Origin: an uncultured Bacteroidales bacterium
GTDB lineage: Bacteria; Bacteroidota; Bacteroidia; Bacteroidales; UBA932
Assembly: GCA_934667175.1 (NCBI GenBank)
Contig: CAKULN010000002.1
Span: 79,861-143,860 of the forward strand
Direction: 5' to 3'
DNA: 64,000 bases
The notes under the pieces were generated by a model. That model did no database searches, had not been told where the DNA came from, and worked only from the letters and a program-made list of their open reading frames with translations. Made by a program: the position numbers and the translations under genes. This document shows, one piece after another, positions 18,621-27,131 of the stretch (within the stretch, counting starts at the first letter, position 1; each line of letters begins with the position of its first letter).

Positions 18621-18651
18621 TTTCAAAATGGCGATAAAATGCTTATCTTTG
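18621..18651 (+). promoter_or_regulatory. Candidate sigma-ABfr promoter of the ROK operon
   Basis: TATCTTTG at 18644-18651 is a perfect TAnnTTTG element, with TTTC at 18621-18624 spaced by 19 nt. Predicted start near 18657, about 57 nt before the ROK start codon. It lies in the divergent region shared with susC, so one regulator bound between them could control both directions. Confidence 0.55.
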
Positions 18652-18713
18652 TTACCGCAAAACCTTGGCTCAGAAAACCACACTGCAAATCCAAGGTTTG
18701 AGAACAGAATATT

Positions 18714-19928
18714 ATGGCAAACATCAACGACAAAGAATCCTTTCTGAACCATATCAACGGCAGGAACTCCTTCCTGAAGCATCTGATTCTGGAGAATTGC
18801 GTCTATGACAAGCAGTTCACCCTTGCGGATCTGAGCCGTGAATATGACACTTCCGTCCCGACGGCCTCCAGAATCGTGACTGACTTGATCGAGGATGGAT
18901 TTGTGAGGGAGATCGGCAAGATGGAGTCGTCCAGTGGACGCAAGCCGGTAATCTACGGCCTTAATCCTGAAGCTGGCAACTTTGTCGGTGTGGACGTGAA
19001 GCAGGATTATCTTTCAGTCGCCGTCACCAACTTTATGGGGGAGCTGAGTTTCTTCAAGGAGAGCATCAGATTCACCCTGACCAACACCGAGGAGTCCTGC
19101 CGCCGGATGTGCGATGTTGTCCGGGACTGTCTGAAGTCCTCCAAGGTAGACCTGTCGAAGATCCGCAGCTACGGATTCATCTTCTCCGGCCGTGTCAACT
19201 GCAACTCCGGCTACTGCTTCTCCTACTTCATAAGTGAGGACAAGCCTATCGCCAGCATCCTGGAGACGGAACTGGGGCTGCCGGTCTATGTGGAGAACGA
19301 TTCCCGGGCCATAGCCTACGCTGAATATATGTCCAGCGAGAGCCCGGAGAAGACATTCCTTGTCTTCAACGTGAGCTGGGGACTGGGTCTTGGAATGATC
19401 ATCGACGGCAAGCTCGGCTACGGCCGCTCCGGCTTCTCGGGCGAGATCGGCCACTTCCCGATCTTTGATAACAAACGAATATGCCGCTGTGGAAAGATCG
19501 GCTGCCTTGAGACCGAGGCCTCAGGGTCGGCCCTGCACAGAATAGTTCTGGAAGAAATGGCCGCCGGACAGCCGTCACTTCTGAGCAAGAAATTCAAGGC
19601 TGGTGAGGAAATCACTCTTAATGACATTCTTGACGCCGCCGATGCCGAGGACACCGTTGTCATCGAGGCGATCGAAAAGGTCGGAAAGGCTCTTGGGCAG
19701 GCGATCGCAGGGATGATCAACCTGTTCAACCCAGGGGTCATCGTCATCGCCGGTTCCCTCGCGCGCGCGCATAAATATCTAATGACACCAATCAAGGGCA
19801 GCGTGAACAAACTCGCCCTTGCGATAGTCAGCAGCGACACGTCCATCATCGTCACACGCCTGGGTGAGAAGGCCGGTGCCATCGGCGCCAGCTACATCGC
19901 CAAAGTCCGTATGCTCGGAATAATCTGA
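18714..19928 (+). CDS. ROK family transcriptional regulator
   Basis: A 404-residue ROK protein with an N-terminal winged helix (about 15-85: LKHLILENCVYDKQFTLADL, TSVPTASRIVTDLIEDGFVR) followed by the ROK fold. The usual sugar-kinase phosphate loop (DxGxT) reads GVDVKQDYLSV, so ATP binding is probably lost. The zinc motif CRCGKIGCLE (about 255-264) after GEIGHFP and the sugar-site VENDSRA are retained. This points to a sugar-responsive NagC/Mlc-like repressor rather than a kinase. It is divergent from the PUL-1 susC gene and followed 4 nt later by a GH20 gene. That context fits control of an N-acetylhexosamine-related system; the ligand is inferred, not seen. Confidence 0.88.
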   Translation: MANINDKESFLNHINGRNSFLKHLILENCVYDKQFTLADLSREYDTSVPTASRIVTDLIEDGFVREIGKMESSSGRKPVIYGLNPEAGNFVGVDVKQDYLSVAVTNFMGELSFFKESIRFTLTNTEESCRRMCDVVRDCLKSSKVDLSKIRSYGFIFSGRVNCNSGYCFSYFISEDKPIASILETELGLPVYVENDSRAIAYAEYMSSESPEKTFLVFNVSWGLGLGMIIDGKLGYGRSGFSGEIGHFPIFDNKRICRCGKIGCLETEASGSALHRIVLEEMAAGQPSLLSKKFKAGEEITLNDILDAADAEDTVVIEAIEKVGKALGQAIAGMINLFNPGVIVIAGSLARAHKYLMTPIKGSVNKLALAIVSSDTSIIVTRLGEKAGAIGASYIAKVRMLGII

Positions 19929-19932
19929 TTTT

Positions 19933-22215
19933 ATGAATAGTAAACCTCTTTTCCCGTTGATTCTCTCCGTGGCGGCAATGACGGCTCTGTCATCATGCGC
20001 CCGGAATGATGAATATTCAGACATTGTCTCCGTGATTCCTGAACCTCAGGAGGTCAGGCTTCTGGGCGGATTCTCCGATGTCGGGACTTGCGTCCGCAAT
20101 GATGTGAATGACAGTACTATGGCGGATGGCGAGTATCGCATACTCATAAAGGATGGCGACATGACTGTCACCGCTTCCGGCGACCGTGGTTTCCTCTATG
20201 CGTCCCAGACTCTCCGGCAGTTAGGTGGAGTAGACGGAAAATACCCTGATGTCGAGATCCGTGACTGGCCCCGGTTTGCCCACCGAGGTTTGCTTCTGGA
20301 CTGTAGCAGACATTTTTTCTCCGTACAGGAAGTGAAGAAGGTTCTGGATCTTATGGCGTTGCATAAGCTCAACGTGCTTCACTGGCATCTTACAGACGAT
20401 CAGGGATGGCGGATTCAGATAGACTCCTGGCCGCGGCTGACCGAGGTCGGAGCATGGAGAAAAGGCAACCGGCTCGGCAGGGGAGGCACGGACATCGGCC
20501 CTGATGATGAGCCTTACGGTGGATTCTACACCAAGGAGGAGCTCCGTTCCGTTGTTGAATATGCCGCTACCCTCGGCATTGACATAATGCCAGAGATTGA
20601 CCTCCCCGGACACATGCTCTCGGCGCTTGCCTCCTATCCTGAATTGGGCTGCACAGGAGGCCCTTACTCTGTCTCGGCTTACGGAGGAATCTCTCAGGAC
20701 GTGCTGTGCGTCGGCAATGAGAGGACTTTCAGATTCATCGAGGATGTCCTGACGGAGGTGATGGACATATTTCCTTATGAATATCTTCACATAGGAGGTG
20801 ACGAGTGTCCGAAGAACCGTTGGACTGCCTGTCCTAAGTGTCAGGCCAGAATCAAGGCTCTCGGCATCGGACCGGACACTGACCACACGGCGGAGCAGCT
20901 GCTGCAAGGTTGTGTTACAGAGAGGGTTGGCTTGTTCCTTAAAGAACATGGCCGTCGCCTTGTCGGTTGGGATGAGATTCTGGAGGGGAATCCGCCGCTT
21001 GACGCCGTTGTGATGTCCTGGAGAGGTACAGAAGGGGGGATCAAGGCCTCAGGACTCGGCCACGATGTCATCATGACCCCGAACAGGAACATGTATTTCG
21101 ACTATTGCCAGAGTGAGAGCAAGGAGTCCGAACCTGACGGCATCGGCGGTTATGTCCCTGTCTGGAAAGTCTATGAATATGAGCCCTTTACTCCAGAGAT
21201 GACTGATGAACAAAAATCACACATCCTTGGGGTTCAGGCGAATCTCTGGACTGAGTTCATCTCCACGGACTCTCATCTTGAGTACATGCTCCTGCCGCGT
21301 CTGAGCGCTTTGAGCGAGGTCCAGTGGTGTCTGCCGGGCCGCAAGTCATTCGACAGGTTTATGAAGGACATTTCCCGGATGACATCCGTGTACGAGAGAC
21401 TGGACTGTAACTATGCGAAGCACGTTTTCGGTGTAATCCATCAGTTGAGGTCTTTGGATGAAGGTGTTGAGTTCACATTCCACACGGTGGGCGATGGGGA
21501 GATCCGTTATACGGTCGATGGCTCGGAGCCGACGGAGGACTCCCGGCTTTATTCCTGTCCGTTCGTGATTTCTGAAAGACCCGCTGCCGTCAAGGCTGCC
21601 GTTTATCGTGACGGCAATCGCTCGGAGACATATTCCGGAAGCGTCCTCGCCAACAAGGCGTATCACAAATCGGTGACTCTTGGCACGGAGAAGGCCTGGA
21701 ACTACAAGTGGCAGCCTGACGCTTCCCTTGTGGACGGTCTCCGTGGCGGCACCAACTTCAACACCGACAGCTTCGTCGCCTGGAACGAGGAACCGATGGA
21801 TGTTATTTTGGACCTCGGTGCTACGGCACGGTCACAGAAAGTCGCAGAGTCTGCCGATCTGGTCGCTGAGCCTGTCGAAGCGCCTAAGCACAAGTCCGAG
21901 GCTGTTGCCATCCCGACATATTCATCAGTCACCCTATGCATTCTGGTTGACAAGCTGAACTATATTTTCGCCCCATCGTCGATTGAGGTCAGCCTCTCCA
22001 ATGACGGAGAGAATTTCGATGCAGTGGCTCATTTGGACGTGGTTACCGACAAGCCTTCCGACCCTGACGGACTTCGTGAGATTCCGATCTCTTTCCAGGA
22101 GTCCGATGCCCGCTACATCCGCATCAAGGCTCCCGTCCTGTGTCCGATTCCGGACTGGCATCCGGGCCATGGTCACCCCGCCTTCATATTCGTGGATGAG
22201 ATTGTAGTGGAATGA
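19933..22215 (+). CDS. GH20 beta-N-acetylhexosaminidase lipoprotein
   Basis: A 760-residue lipoprotein (lipobox near MTALSSC). An N-terminal GH20b-type domain (to about 110) precedes the catalytic barrel. The barrel shows RGLLLDCSRHFFSVQEVKK, NVLHWHLTDDQGWR (about 147-160), MPEIDLPGHM and the catalytic Asp-Glu pair in HIGGDECPKNRW (about 285-296). A chitobiase-like C-terminal region (EIRYTVDGSEPTEDSRLY) and a discoidin-type end (DVILDLGATA, ILVDKLNYIFAPSSIEVS) follow. It removes terminal beta-GlcNAc or GalNAc. Oddity: an in-frame REP-like palindrome at 21861-21884 encodes LVAEPVEAP, within an insertion of roughly 25 residues in the discoidin-type domain. Operonic with the ROK gene. Confidence 0.93.
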   Translation: MNSKPLFPLILSVAAMTALSSCARNDEYSDIVSVIPEPQEVRLLGGFSDVGTCVRNDVNDSTMADGEYRILIKDGDMTVTASGDRGFLYASQTLRQLGGVDGKYPDVEIRDWPRFAHRGLLLDCSRHFFSVQEVKKVLDLMALHKLNVLHWHLTDDQGWRIQIDSWPRLTEVGAWRKGNRLGRGGTDIGPDDEPYGGFYTKEELRSVVEYAATLGIDIMPEIDLPGHMLSALASYPELGCTGGPYSVSAYGGISQDVLCVGNERTFRFIEDVLTEVMDIFPYEYLHIGGDECPKNRWTACPKCQARIKALGIGPDTDHTAEQLLQGCVTERVGLFLKEHGRRLVGWDEILEGNPPLDAVVMSWRGTEGGIKASGLGHDVIMTPNRNMYFDYCQSESKESEPDGIGGYVPVWKVYEYEPFTPEMTDEQKSHILGVQANLWTEFISTDSHLEYMLLPRLSALSEVQWCLPGRKSFDRFMKDISRMTSVYERLDCNYAKHVFGVIHQLRSLDEGVEFTFHTVGDGEIRYTVDGSEPTEDSRLYSCPFVISERPAAVKAAVYRDGNRSETYSGSVLANKAYHKSVTLGTEKAWNYKWQPDASLVDGLRGGTNFNTDSFVAWNEEPMDVILDLGATARSQKVAESADLVAEPVEAPKHKSEAVAIPTYSSVTLCILVDKLNYIFAPSSIEVSLSNDGENFDAVAHLDVVTDKPSDPDGLREIPISFQESDARYIRIKAPVLCPIPDWHPGHGHPAFIFVDEIVVE
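21861..21884 (+). repeat. REP-like palindrome inside the GH20 gene
   Basis: The 24 bases match the intergenic REP unit (GGTCGCTGAGCCTGTCGAAG then CGCC). They are in frame and encode VAEPVEAP between residues about 643 and 651. The flanking residues (SQKVAESAD, KHKSEAVAIPTYSS) look like low-complexity filler compared with the folded strands on each side. Confidence 0.85.
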
Positions 22216-22220
22216 CTCGT

Positions 22221-22414
22221 GGCACCTCGACAGGCTCGGTGACCCGACCAATCAGTCGCTGAGCCTGCCGAAGCGCCGAATCAATCCGGTCACCGAGCCT
22301 GCCGAAGCGCCGAACCAGTCAGGTCGCTGAGCTTGTCGAAGCGCCGAACCAGTCAGGTCGCTGAGCCTGCCGAAGCGCCGAATCAATCCGGTCGCTGAGC
22401 TTGTCGAAGCGCCG
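22221..22414 (+). repeat. Tandem REP-like array, 34-nt period
   Basis: Five co-directional copies of GTCRCYGAGCYTGYCGAAGC begin at 22255, 22289, 22323, 22357 and 22391, exactly 34 nt apart. They are separated by conserved linkers of the form GAAYCARTC. One inverted copy (CTCGACAGGCTCGGTGACC, about 22227-22245) precedes them. The array fills the gap between the GH20 and DUF5009 genes. The linkers are too short and too similar to be CRISPR spacers. Confidence 0.9.
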
Positions 22415-22447
22415 ACGCCACCGGAAAATATTAGAAAATTAAATACA

Positions 22448-23566
22448 ATGTCAAATAAAGAATCCACCACCGGCCGTCTCCTCTCCCTTGACGCTCTGAG
22501 AGGCTTTGATATGATGTTCATCATGGGCCTGAGCGCCATAATCATCAATGCCTGCGGACTGTTCCCCGGCGGCGAGACCTGCTGGCTCGCAACCCAGATG
22601 TCCCACGTGGCATGGGACGGCTTTCATCATTATGACACGATCTTCGCCCTGTTCCTGTTTATCTCGGGAATGACGTTTCCATATTCATCGTCCAAGAAAC
22701 TTGCGAAGGGAATGTCCCGCTCCCGACTCTGCCTTGACGTGCTGCGCAGAGCCTGCGTCCTGATATTCCTTGGTCTTGTCTATCAAGGAATATTCCAGTT
22801 CCACTTCGCCACGCTGAGGTTCCCGAGCGTCCTCGCCCGGATCGGAATCGCATGGGCGTTGGCGGCGATCCTGTACCTGTACACGGGAAAGAAGACACAG
22901 TGGGGAGTCGCAATCGGCGTCCTTGTGGGCTATTTCCTCTTGCTGAGGTTTGTCGTCGCCCCTGACGCTCCGGCCGGAGCCGACCCTTTCTCGAAGGAGG
23001 GCAACATCGTCTATTACATTGACAGAATTCTGATGCCGAACCATATTTATGAGAAAGGTCTTGGTGACCCTGAAGGTCTGTTGAGCACGATTCCCGCCGT
23101 GGTTACCGCCATGCTGGGAATATTCACCGGTAGGTATGTCAAGGAGTCCAAGGATTCCGGCGGCCGCAAGACAGCGAAGATGCTTGCCGCCGCTGCCGTC
23201 ATGGCAGTCATCGCCGCCGTCTGGTCCATCTGGTGCCCTGTTATCAAAAGTCTGTGGACCAGCACATTCGTCCTCGCCGCCGCTGCCTGGTCCGTAGGTC
23301 TCTTCGCCATATTCTATTACCTCATTGATGTCAAAGGCTGGCGTAAAGGTGTGCTTTTCTTTCAAGTCGTCGGCATGAACTCAATCACCATCTATCTGGG
23401 GCAGTGTATATTGCGTTTCGACTCCATGACTGATTTCTTCTTCGGAGGTGTCATGTCCCTGCTCCCGGAGCCTTGGTCCAAACTTGTCTTCAGTCTCGGC
23501 TACTTCACCCTCTGCTGGCTCCTTCTCTATTTCCTCTACAAGAAAAACTGCTTCCTGAAAGTCTAA
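22448..23566 (+). CDS. DUF5009/HGSNAT-like multi-pass membrane acyltransferase
   Basis: A 372-residue polytopic membrane protein with about ten hydrophobic segments. The start RLLSLDALRGFDMMFIMGL and WDGFHHYDTIFALFLFISGM are typical of the DUF5009/COG4299 family. That family is related to heparan-alpha-glucosaminide N-acetyltransferase and to NagX proteins linked to N-acetylglucosamine use. The conserved His pair in FHHYD fits the HGSNAT-type active region. It follows the GH20 gene after a REP array and could be co-transcribed. A role in acetylating or moving an amino sugar released by the GH20 is an inference from family and context. Confidence 0.8.
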   Translation: MSNKESTTGRLLSLDALRGFDMMFIMGLSAIIINACGLFPGGETCWLATQMSHVAWDGFHHYDTIFALFLFISGMTFPYSSSKKLAKGMSRSRLCLDVLRRACVLIFLGLVYQGIFQFHFATLRFPSVLARIGIAWALAAILYLYTGKKTQWGVAIGVLVGYFLLLRFVVAPDAPAGADPFSKEGNIVYYIDRILMPNHIYEKGLGDPEGLLSTIPAVVTAMLGIFTGRYVKESKDSGGRKTAKMLAAAAVMAVIAAVWSIWCPVIKSLWTSTFVLAAAAWSVGLFAIFYYLIDVKGWRKGVLFFQVVGMNSITIYLGQCILRFDSMTDFFFGGVMSLLPEPWSKLVFSLGYFTLCWLLLYFLYKKNCFLKV

Positions 23567-23983
23567 ACGAATACCGCAAAAATACCAATCAAAACGCCAC
23601 AAAAATACCAATTAAAATTACTTGTCTTGAGGGAGAAATATTGAGAAAATGAAAGATATCCCACAAAAACGTGCGGATATCTTTCGGTGAAATGGATATT
23701 TTGTATCTTCGTCGAAAATTATAAGGCGATGGGTGACCTTCTCTGAAAATGGTTGACACTTTAGAGGTCGTTTAACTGATATACTTCACAGCATCTCTGA
23801 ACTGGTTCACACCTGATCTTTGATTCAACTGTTTTTCTTTACAATGTCCGACTTGATACTTTGAGGTTTTCCGGGAATTCATCGAAATGAATTCTGAGGA
23901 TTTCCAGGAAAATGTTAGGAATAATTTTGAGGAGACATGAATCTTTGGTATTTTCGCAAATAAAATCCACAGAAGTCACAGAT
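23567..23983 (+). promoter_or_regulatory. 417-nt gene-free region with a stem-loop and a candidate promoter
   Basis: It begins with a short direct repeat of AAAAATACCAATYAAAA, about 31 nt apart (near 23578 and 23609). A stem-loop with perfect arms GAAAGATATCC (23651-23661) and GGATATCTTTC (23675-23685) follows. A good promoter lies at the end: TTTG (23926-23929), 19 nt, then TATTTTCG (23949-23956), with predicted start near 23962. The promoter sits downstream of an upstream in-frame ATG (23912), so the ATPase start at 23984 is preferred. No conserved coding pattern is seen in the rest. Confidence 0.6.
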
Positions 23984-25321
23984 ATGGAACGGATATTCAA
24001 GAGAAAGATCTACGACAAACTTCGGTCTTGGAAAGAGCGCGAGGACGGTAGGTCCGCACTGCTGCTCCAGGGGGCGAGACGAATCGGGAAATCGACGATA
24101 GTCGAAGAGTTCGCGAAAAATGAGTACGAGACCTACATCCTCATCGATTTCACCACTTGCTCCCGTGAAGTAAGGAACCTATTCAGTGACATCTCCGATC
24201 TTAACTACATATTCCTCAGATTGCAGCTTATCTATGGGGTCAATCTTGTCGAGAGGAAATCCCTGATTATCTTTGACGAGGTGCAGTTTCAGCCTCTTGC
24301 CCGTCAGGCGATAAAGTCACTTGTCAAGGATCGTAGGTACGACTACATAGAGACAGGATCTTTGATATCCATCCGTAAGAATGTTGAGGGAATATTGATT
24401 CCCAGTGAGGAGAAGCCGGTTAATATGTATCCTATGGACTATGAGGAATTCAGATGGGCGCTCGGAGACACAGCGACAATTCCTCTGCTCCGGTCGGTTT
24501 GGGAGAAGCCGCAGCCATTAAGGGAGGCTCATCGCAAACTTATGAGGGATTTCAGACTTTATATGCTTGTGGGAGGTATGCCACAGGCAGTAAATGAATA
24601 TCTTGACACCAACAACCTTGCGTCTGTGGATGAGGTGAAGAGGACGATTCTTGACTTGTACGACGCTGATTTCATGAAGATTGACCCATCAGGCAGGGCA
24701 TCTAAGATTTTCTCGGCGATACCATCCCAGCTCTACGGCAACCGATCTCGCTATCAGCTTTCAAGCGTCATCCCGAATGCGGATAACTCTGGTTATATCG
24801 AACTGATTTCCGAGATTGAGAAAACGATGACCGTCAACATTGCGCATCATTGCGACGATCCCAACATCGGTCTCGGGAGCACCGAGAACCTGACGCAGTA
24901 TAAGATCTACGCCGGGGACACGGGGCTGTTCACGACACTTGCCTTCAAGGATAAGTCATTCACGGAGAATGTGATTTACGAAAAACTTCTGAGCGATTCG
25001 CTTCCGGCTAACCTTGGTTATTTGTACGAGAATATTGTCGCTCAGACACTTGCGGCATCCGGTTACAAACTGTTTTACCACACTTGGCCTACGGACAGCG
25101 GAAAACATTCTTATGAGATTGACTTCCTGCTGTCAAAGGGCTCCAAGATAGTTCCCATAGAGGTTAAGTCATCTTCCTATAAGACGCACGTATCACTGGA
25201 TGCCTTTTGCGAGAAGTTCTCTTCGAGATTGTCGAATGACAGATACCTCATTTACACCAAGGATTATGCGAAAGCGGGAGGTGTCACATATCTTCCCGCT
25301 TATCTTACATTCCTGCTGTAG
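23984..25321 (+). CDS. AAA-type ATP-binding protein of the DUF4143 family
   Basis: A 445-residue protein starting MERIFKRKIYDKL. It has Walker A GARRIGKST (about 33), Walker B SLIIFDEVQ (about 92-100), a sensor-like YIETGSLIS, and the C-terminal nuclease-like DUF4143 region with LGYLYENIVAQTLA, YEIDFLLSKG and VPIEVKSSS. This family is common, often mobile and poorly characterised; the C-terminal E...D...ExK pattern resembles the PD-(D/E)xK fold. A longer ORF from 23912 exists but begins upstream of the promoter and adds 24 unlikely residues. It stands alone between the DUF5009 gene and guaA. Cellular role unknown. Confidence 0.88.
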   Translation: MERIFKRKIYDKLRSWKEREDGRSALLLQGARRIGKSTIVEEFAKNEYETYILIDFTTCSREVRNLFSDISDLNYIFLRLQLIYGVNLVERKSLIIFDEVQFQPLARQAIKSLVKDRRYDYIETGSLISIRKNVEGILIPSEEKPVNMYPMDYEEFRWALGDTATIPLLRSVWEKPQPLREAHRKLMRDFRLYMLVGGMPQAVNEYLDTNNLASVDEVKRTILDLYDADFMKIDPSGRASKIFSAIPSQLYGNRSRYQLSSVIPNADNSGYIELISEIEKTMTVNIAHHCDDPNIGLGSTENLTQYKIYAGDTGLFTTLAFKDKSFTENVIYEKLLSDSLPANLGYLYENIVAQTLAASGYKLFYHTWPTDSGKHSYEIDFLLSKGSKIVPIEVKSSSYKTHVSLDAFCEKFSSRLSNDRYLIYTKDYAKAGGVTYLPAYLTFLL

Positions 25322-25394
25322 GCATCCAGTACAATTTTTTGCCGCATTGGAAAAATTGGATTAATTTTGAAGTCTTAATATTCCCCGTCCGTCT

Positions 25395-26978
25395 ATGACA
25401 GAAAAAATCATCATTCTGGATTTCGGTTCGCAGGTGACGCAGCTCATCGGGCGCAGGCTTCGCGAACTGAACGTTTATTGCGAAATCTATCCGTTCAACA
25501 AAGTGCCGACGCTGGACGAGACCGTCAAAGGAGTCATCCTCTCCGGAAGCCCTTGCTCGGTGCGCGACAAGAACGCCCCGCAGATTGACTTGAGCGGCAT
25601 CAAAGGCAGGTACCCTCTTCTGGGAATATGCTATGGCGCGCAGTATCTTGCCCACAAGTTCGGAGGCGAGGTGCTTGGCTCGCTGGCTCGTGAATATGGC
25701 CGCGCGATGATGGATGTCGTTGATCCTGAGTCTCCTCTGCTTAAAGGGGTTTCGGCTCGTTCGCAGGTTTGGATGTCTCATGGGGACACGATAGCCCGTC
25801 TGCCTGAGGGAGCCGAGGTGATCGCCTCGACCGAGAGCGTAGCCAACGCAGCCTTCCACTTCAAGGGTGAGCAGACATACGCCGTGCAGTTCCATCCGGA
25901 GGTGTTCCACACGACGGAAGGCACGAAGATCCTCGGCAATTTCGCTTTAGGAATATGTGGCTGCAAGGGGGACTGGACTCCGGACTCGTTCATCGAGACG
26001 ACGGTCGCCAGCCTCAGGGAGCAGATAGGTGATGAGAAGGTTATCCTAGGACTCAGCGGCGGAGTCGATTCGACTGTCGCCGGAGTGCTGCTGAACAAAG
26101 CCATCGGCCACAACCTCACCTGCATATTCGTGAATAACGGATTGCTGAGAAAGAATGAATATGAGGATGTTCTTGCCTCGTACAAGGACATGGATCTCAA
26201 TGTCATAGGTGCTGACGCGTCCAAGGAGTTCCTTGACGCTCTTGCCGGGGTGACGGAGCCTGAGGCCAAGAGAAAGATCATCGGAAGGCTCTTTGTAGAG
26301 ACCTTCGACAAATATGCCCGCACCATTGAGAACGCCCGTTGGCTTGCCCAGGGAACAATCTATCCTGATGTGATCGAATCCGCCGGCATCGAGGGCATCG
26401 CCTCGAAGATCAAGTCCCACCACAATGTCGGCGGTCTTCCTGAGAAGATGAACCTGAAGGTTGTGGAGCCGCTTCGTGCCTTGTTCAAGGATGAGGTCCG
26501 CAGGGTTGGCCGCGCACTCGGCATCAAGGAGGAACTGATCGGAAGGCATCCTTTCCCTGGGCCGTCACTCGCCATACGCATCATCGGTGACATCACTCAG
26601 GAGAAGCTGGATGTCCTCCGCGATGCCGATGACATATTCATAAAAGGTCTTCGGGAATATGATTGCTCCGCCCTTCATCTTCCGTCCGCTTCTGATCCTC
26701 GCATCGAGGCTGCGAACCTTTATGACGCGATTTGGCAGGCAGGAGTTATCCTGTTGCCTATCAAGAGTGTAGGTGTGATGGGGGATGAGCGCACCTATGA
26801 GAATCCGGTCGCACTTCGCGCCGTGGTTTCCACCGACGCCATGACCGCCGACTGGTTCCATTTTCCGTATGACTTCCTCGCCCAGGTCAGCAATGACATC
26901 ATCAACAAGGTCAAGGGGGTCAACCGCGTAGTCTATGACATCTCGTCCAAACCGCCCGCAACTATTGAGTGGGAGTAG
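25395..26978 (+). CDS. guaA: GMP synthase (glutamine-hydrolysing)
   Basis: A 527-residue enzyme converting XMP, ATP and glutamine to GMP in the cytoplasm. The amidotransferase domain shows [19 protein letters not shown], nucleophile Cys in GICYGAQY (about 79) and the FHPEVFHT His-Glu pair (about 170). The ATP-pyrophosphatase domain has [15 protein letters not shown] (about 218-232). The C-terminal dimerisation domain ends [15 protein letters not shown], the canonical GuaA terminus. Length is normal for the family. It is transcribed alone and is the clearest housekeeping anchor in the window. Its stop is followed by a T-run and an unusual hairpin element. Confidence 0.98.
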   Translation: MTEKIIILDFGSQVTQLIGRRLRELNVYCEIYPFNKVPTLDETVKGVILSGSPCSVRDKNAPQIDLSGIKGRYPLLGICYGAQYLAHKFGGEVLGSLAREYGRAMMDVVDPESPLLKGVSARSQVWMSHGDTIARLPEGAEVIASTESVANAAFHFKGEQTYAVQFHPEVFHTTEGTKILGNFALGICGCKGDWTPDSFIETTVASLREQIGDEKVILGLSGGVDSTVAGVLLNKAIGHNLTCIFVNNGLLRKNEYEDVLASYKDMDLNVIGADASKEFLDALAGVTEPEAKRKIIGRLFVETFDKYARTIENARWLAQGTIYPDVIESAGIEGIASKIKSHHNVGGLPEKMNLKVVEPLRALFKDEVRRVGRALGIKEELIGRHPFPGPSLAIRIIGDITQEKLDVLRDADDIFIKGLREYDCSALHLPSASDPRIEAANLYDAIWQAGVILLPIKSVGVMGDERTYENPVALRAVVSTDAMTADWFHFPYDFLAQVSNDIINKVKGVNRVVYDISSKPPATIEWE

Positions 26979-26997
26979 AATTTTTTTGTTTGGACCA

Positions 26998-27131
26998 CTG
27001 AATGAGATTTCCCCTTGGGGCATCTACGCTTCGCGCCCTATCCGGGTGAAGGATGCCACAAGGGGAAATCTCATTCAGCGACTTCGTGCCCTATCCGGGT
27101 AAAGTGTACCTCTAAGGGAATTCTCATTCAG
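26998..27131. repeat. Conserved-core hairpin element, tripartite copy
   Basis: A 26-bp arm (26998-27023) and its reverse complement (27053-27078, one mismatch) enclose a loop containing CGCGCCCTATCCGGGTGAA (27032-27050). A second core CGTGCCCTATCCGGGTAAA (27085-27103) and a third, diverged arm (27113-27131) follow, giving arm, core, arm, core, arm. The third arm contains the stop codon of hipA. The same core lies in the loop of an unrelated hairpin at 63804-63890. It sits between convergent genes but lacks a U-run in the correct position on either strand. Confidence 0.85.

Noticed and set aside
18714..19928. ROK protein as a glucokinase-type sugar kinase
   Set aside because: An N-terminal winged helix is present and the DxGxT phosphate loop is replaced by VDVKQDY, so a regulator fits better.
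22221..22414. Possible CRISPR array because of the exact 34-nt period
   Set aside because: Repeat cores are palindromic REP units, the intervening stretches are only about 10-14 nt and nearly identical, and no cas genes are present.
23651..23685. Terminator for the ROK-GH20-DUF5009 operon
   Set aside because: The stem is perfect but AT-rich and is followed by GGTGAAATGG, with no U-run; kept only as an unassigned stem-loop.
26998..27131. Bidirectional intrinsic terminator between guaA and hipA
   Set aside because: The only T-run (26981-26987) lies before the hairpin in the guaA direction and reads as A in the hipA direction. The duplicated core and third arm also go beyond what a terminator needs.
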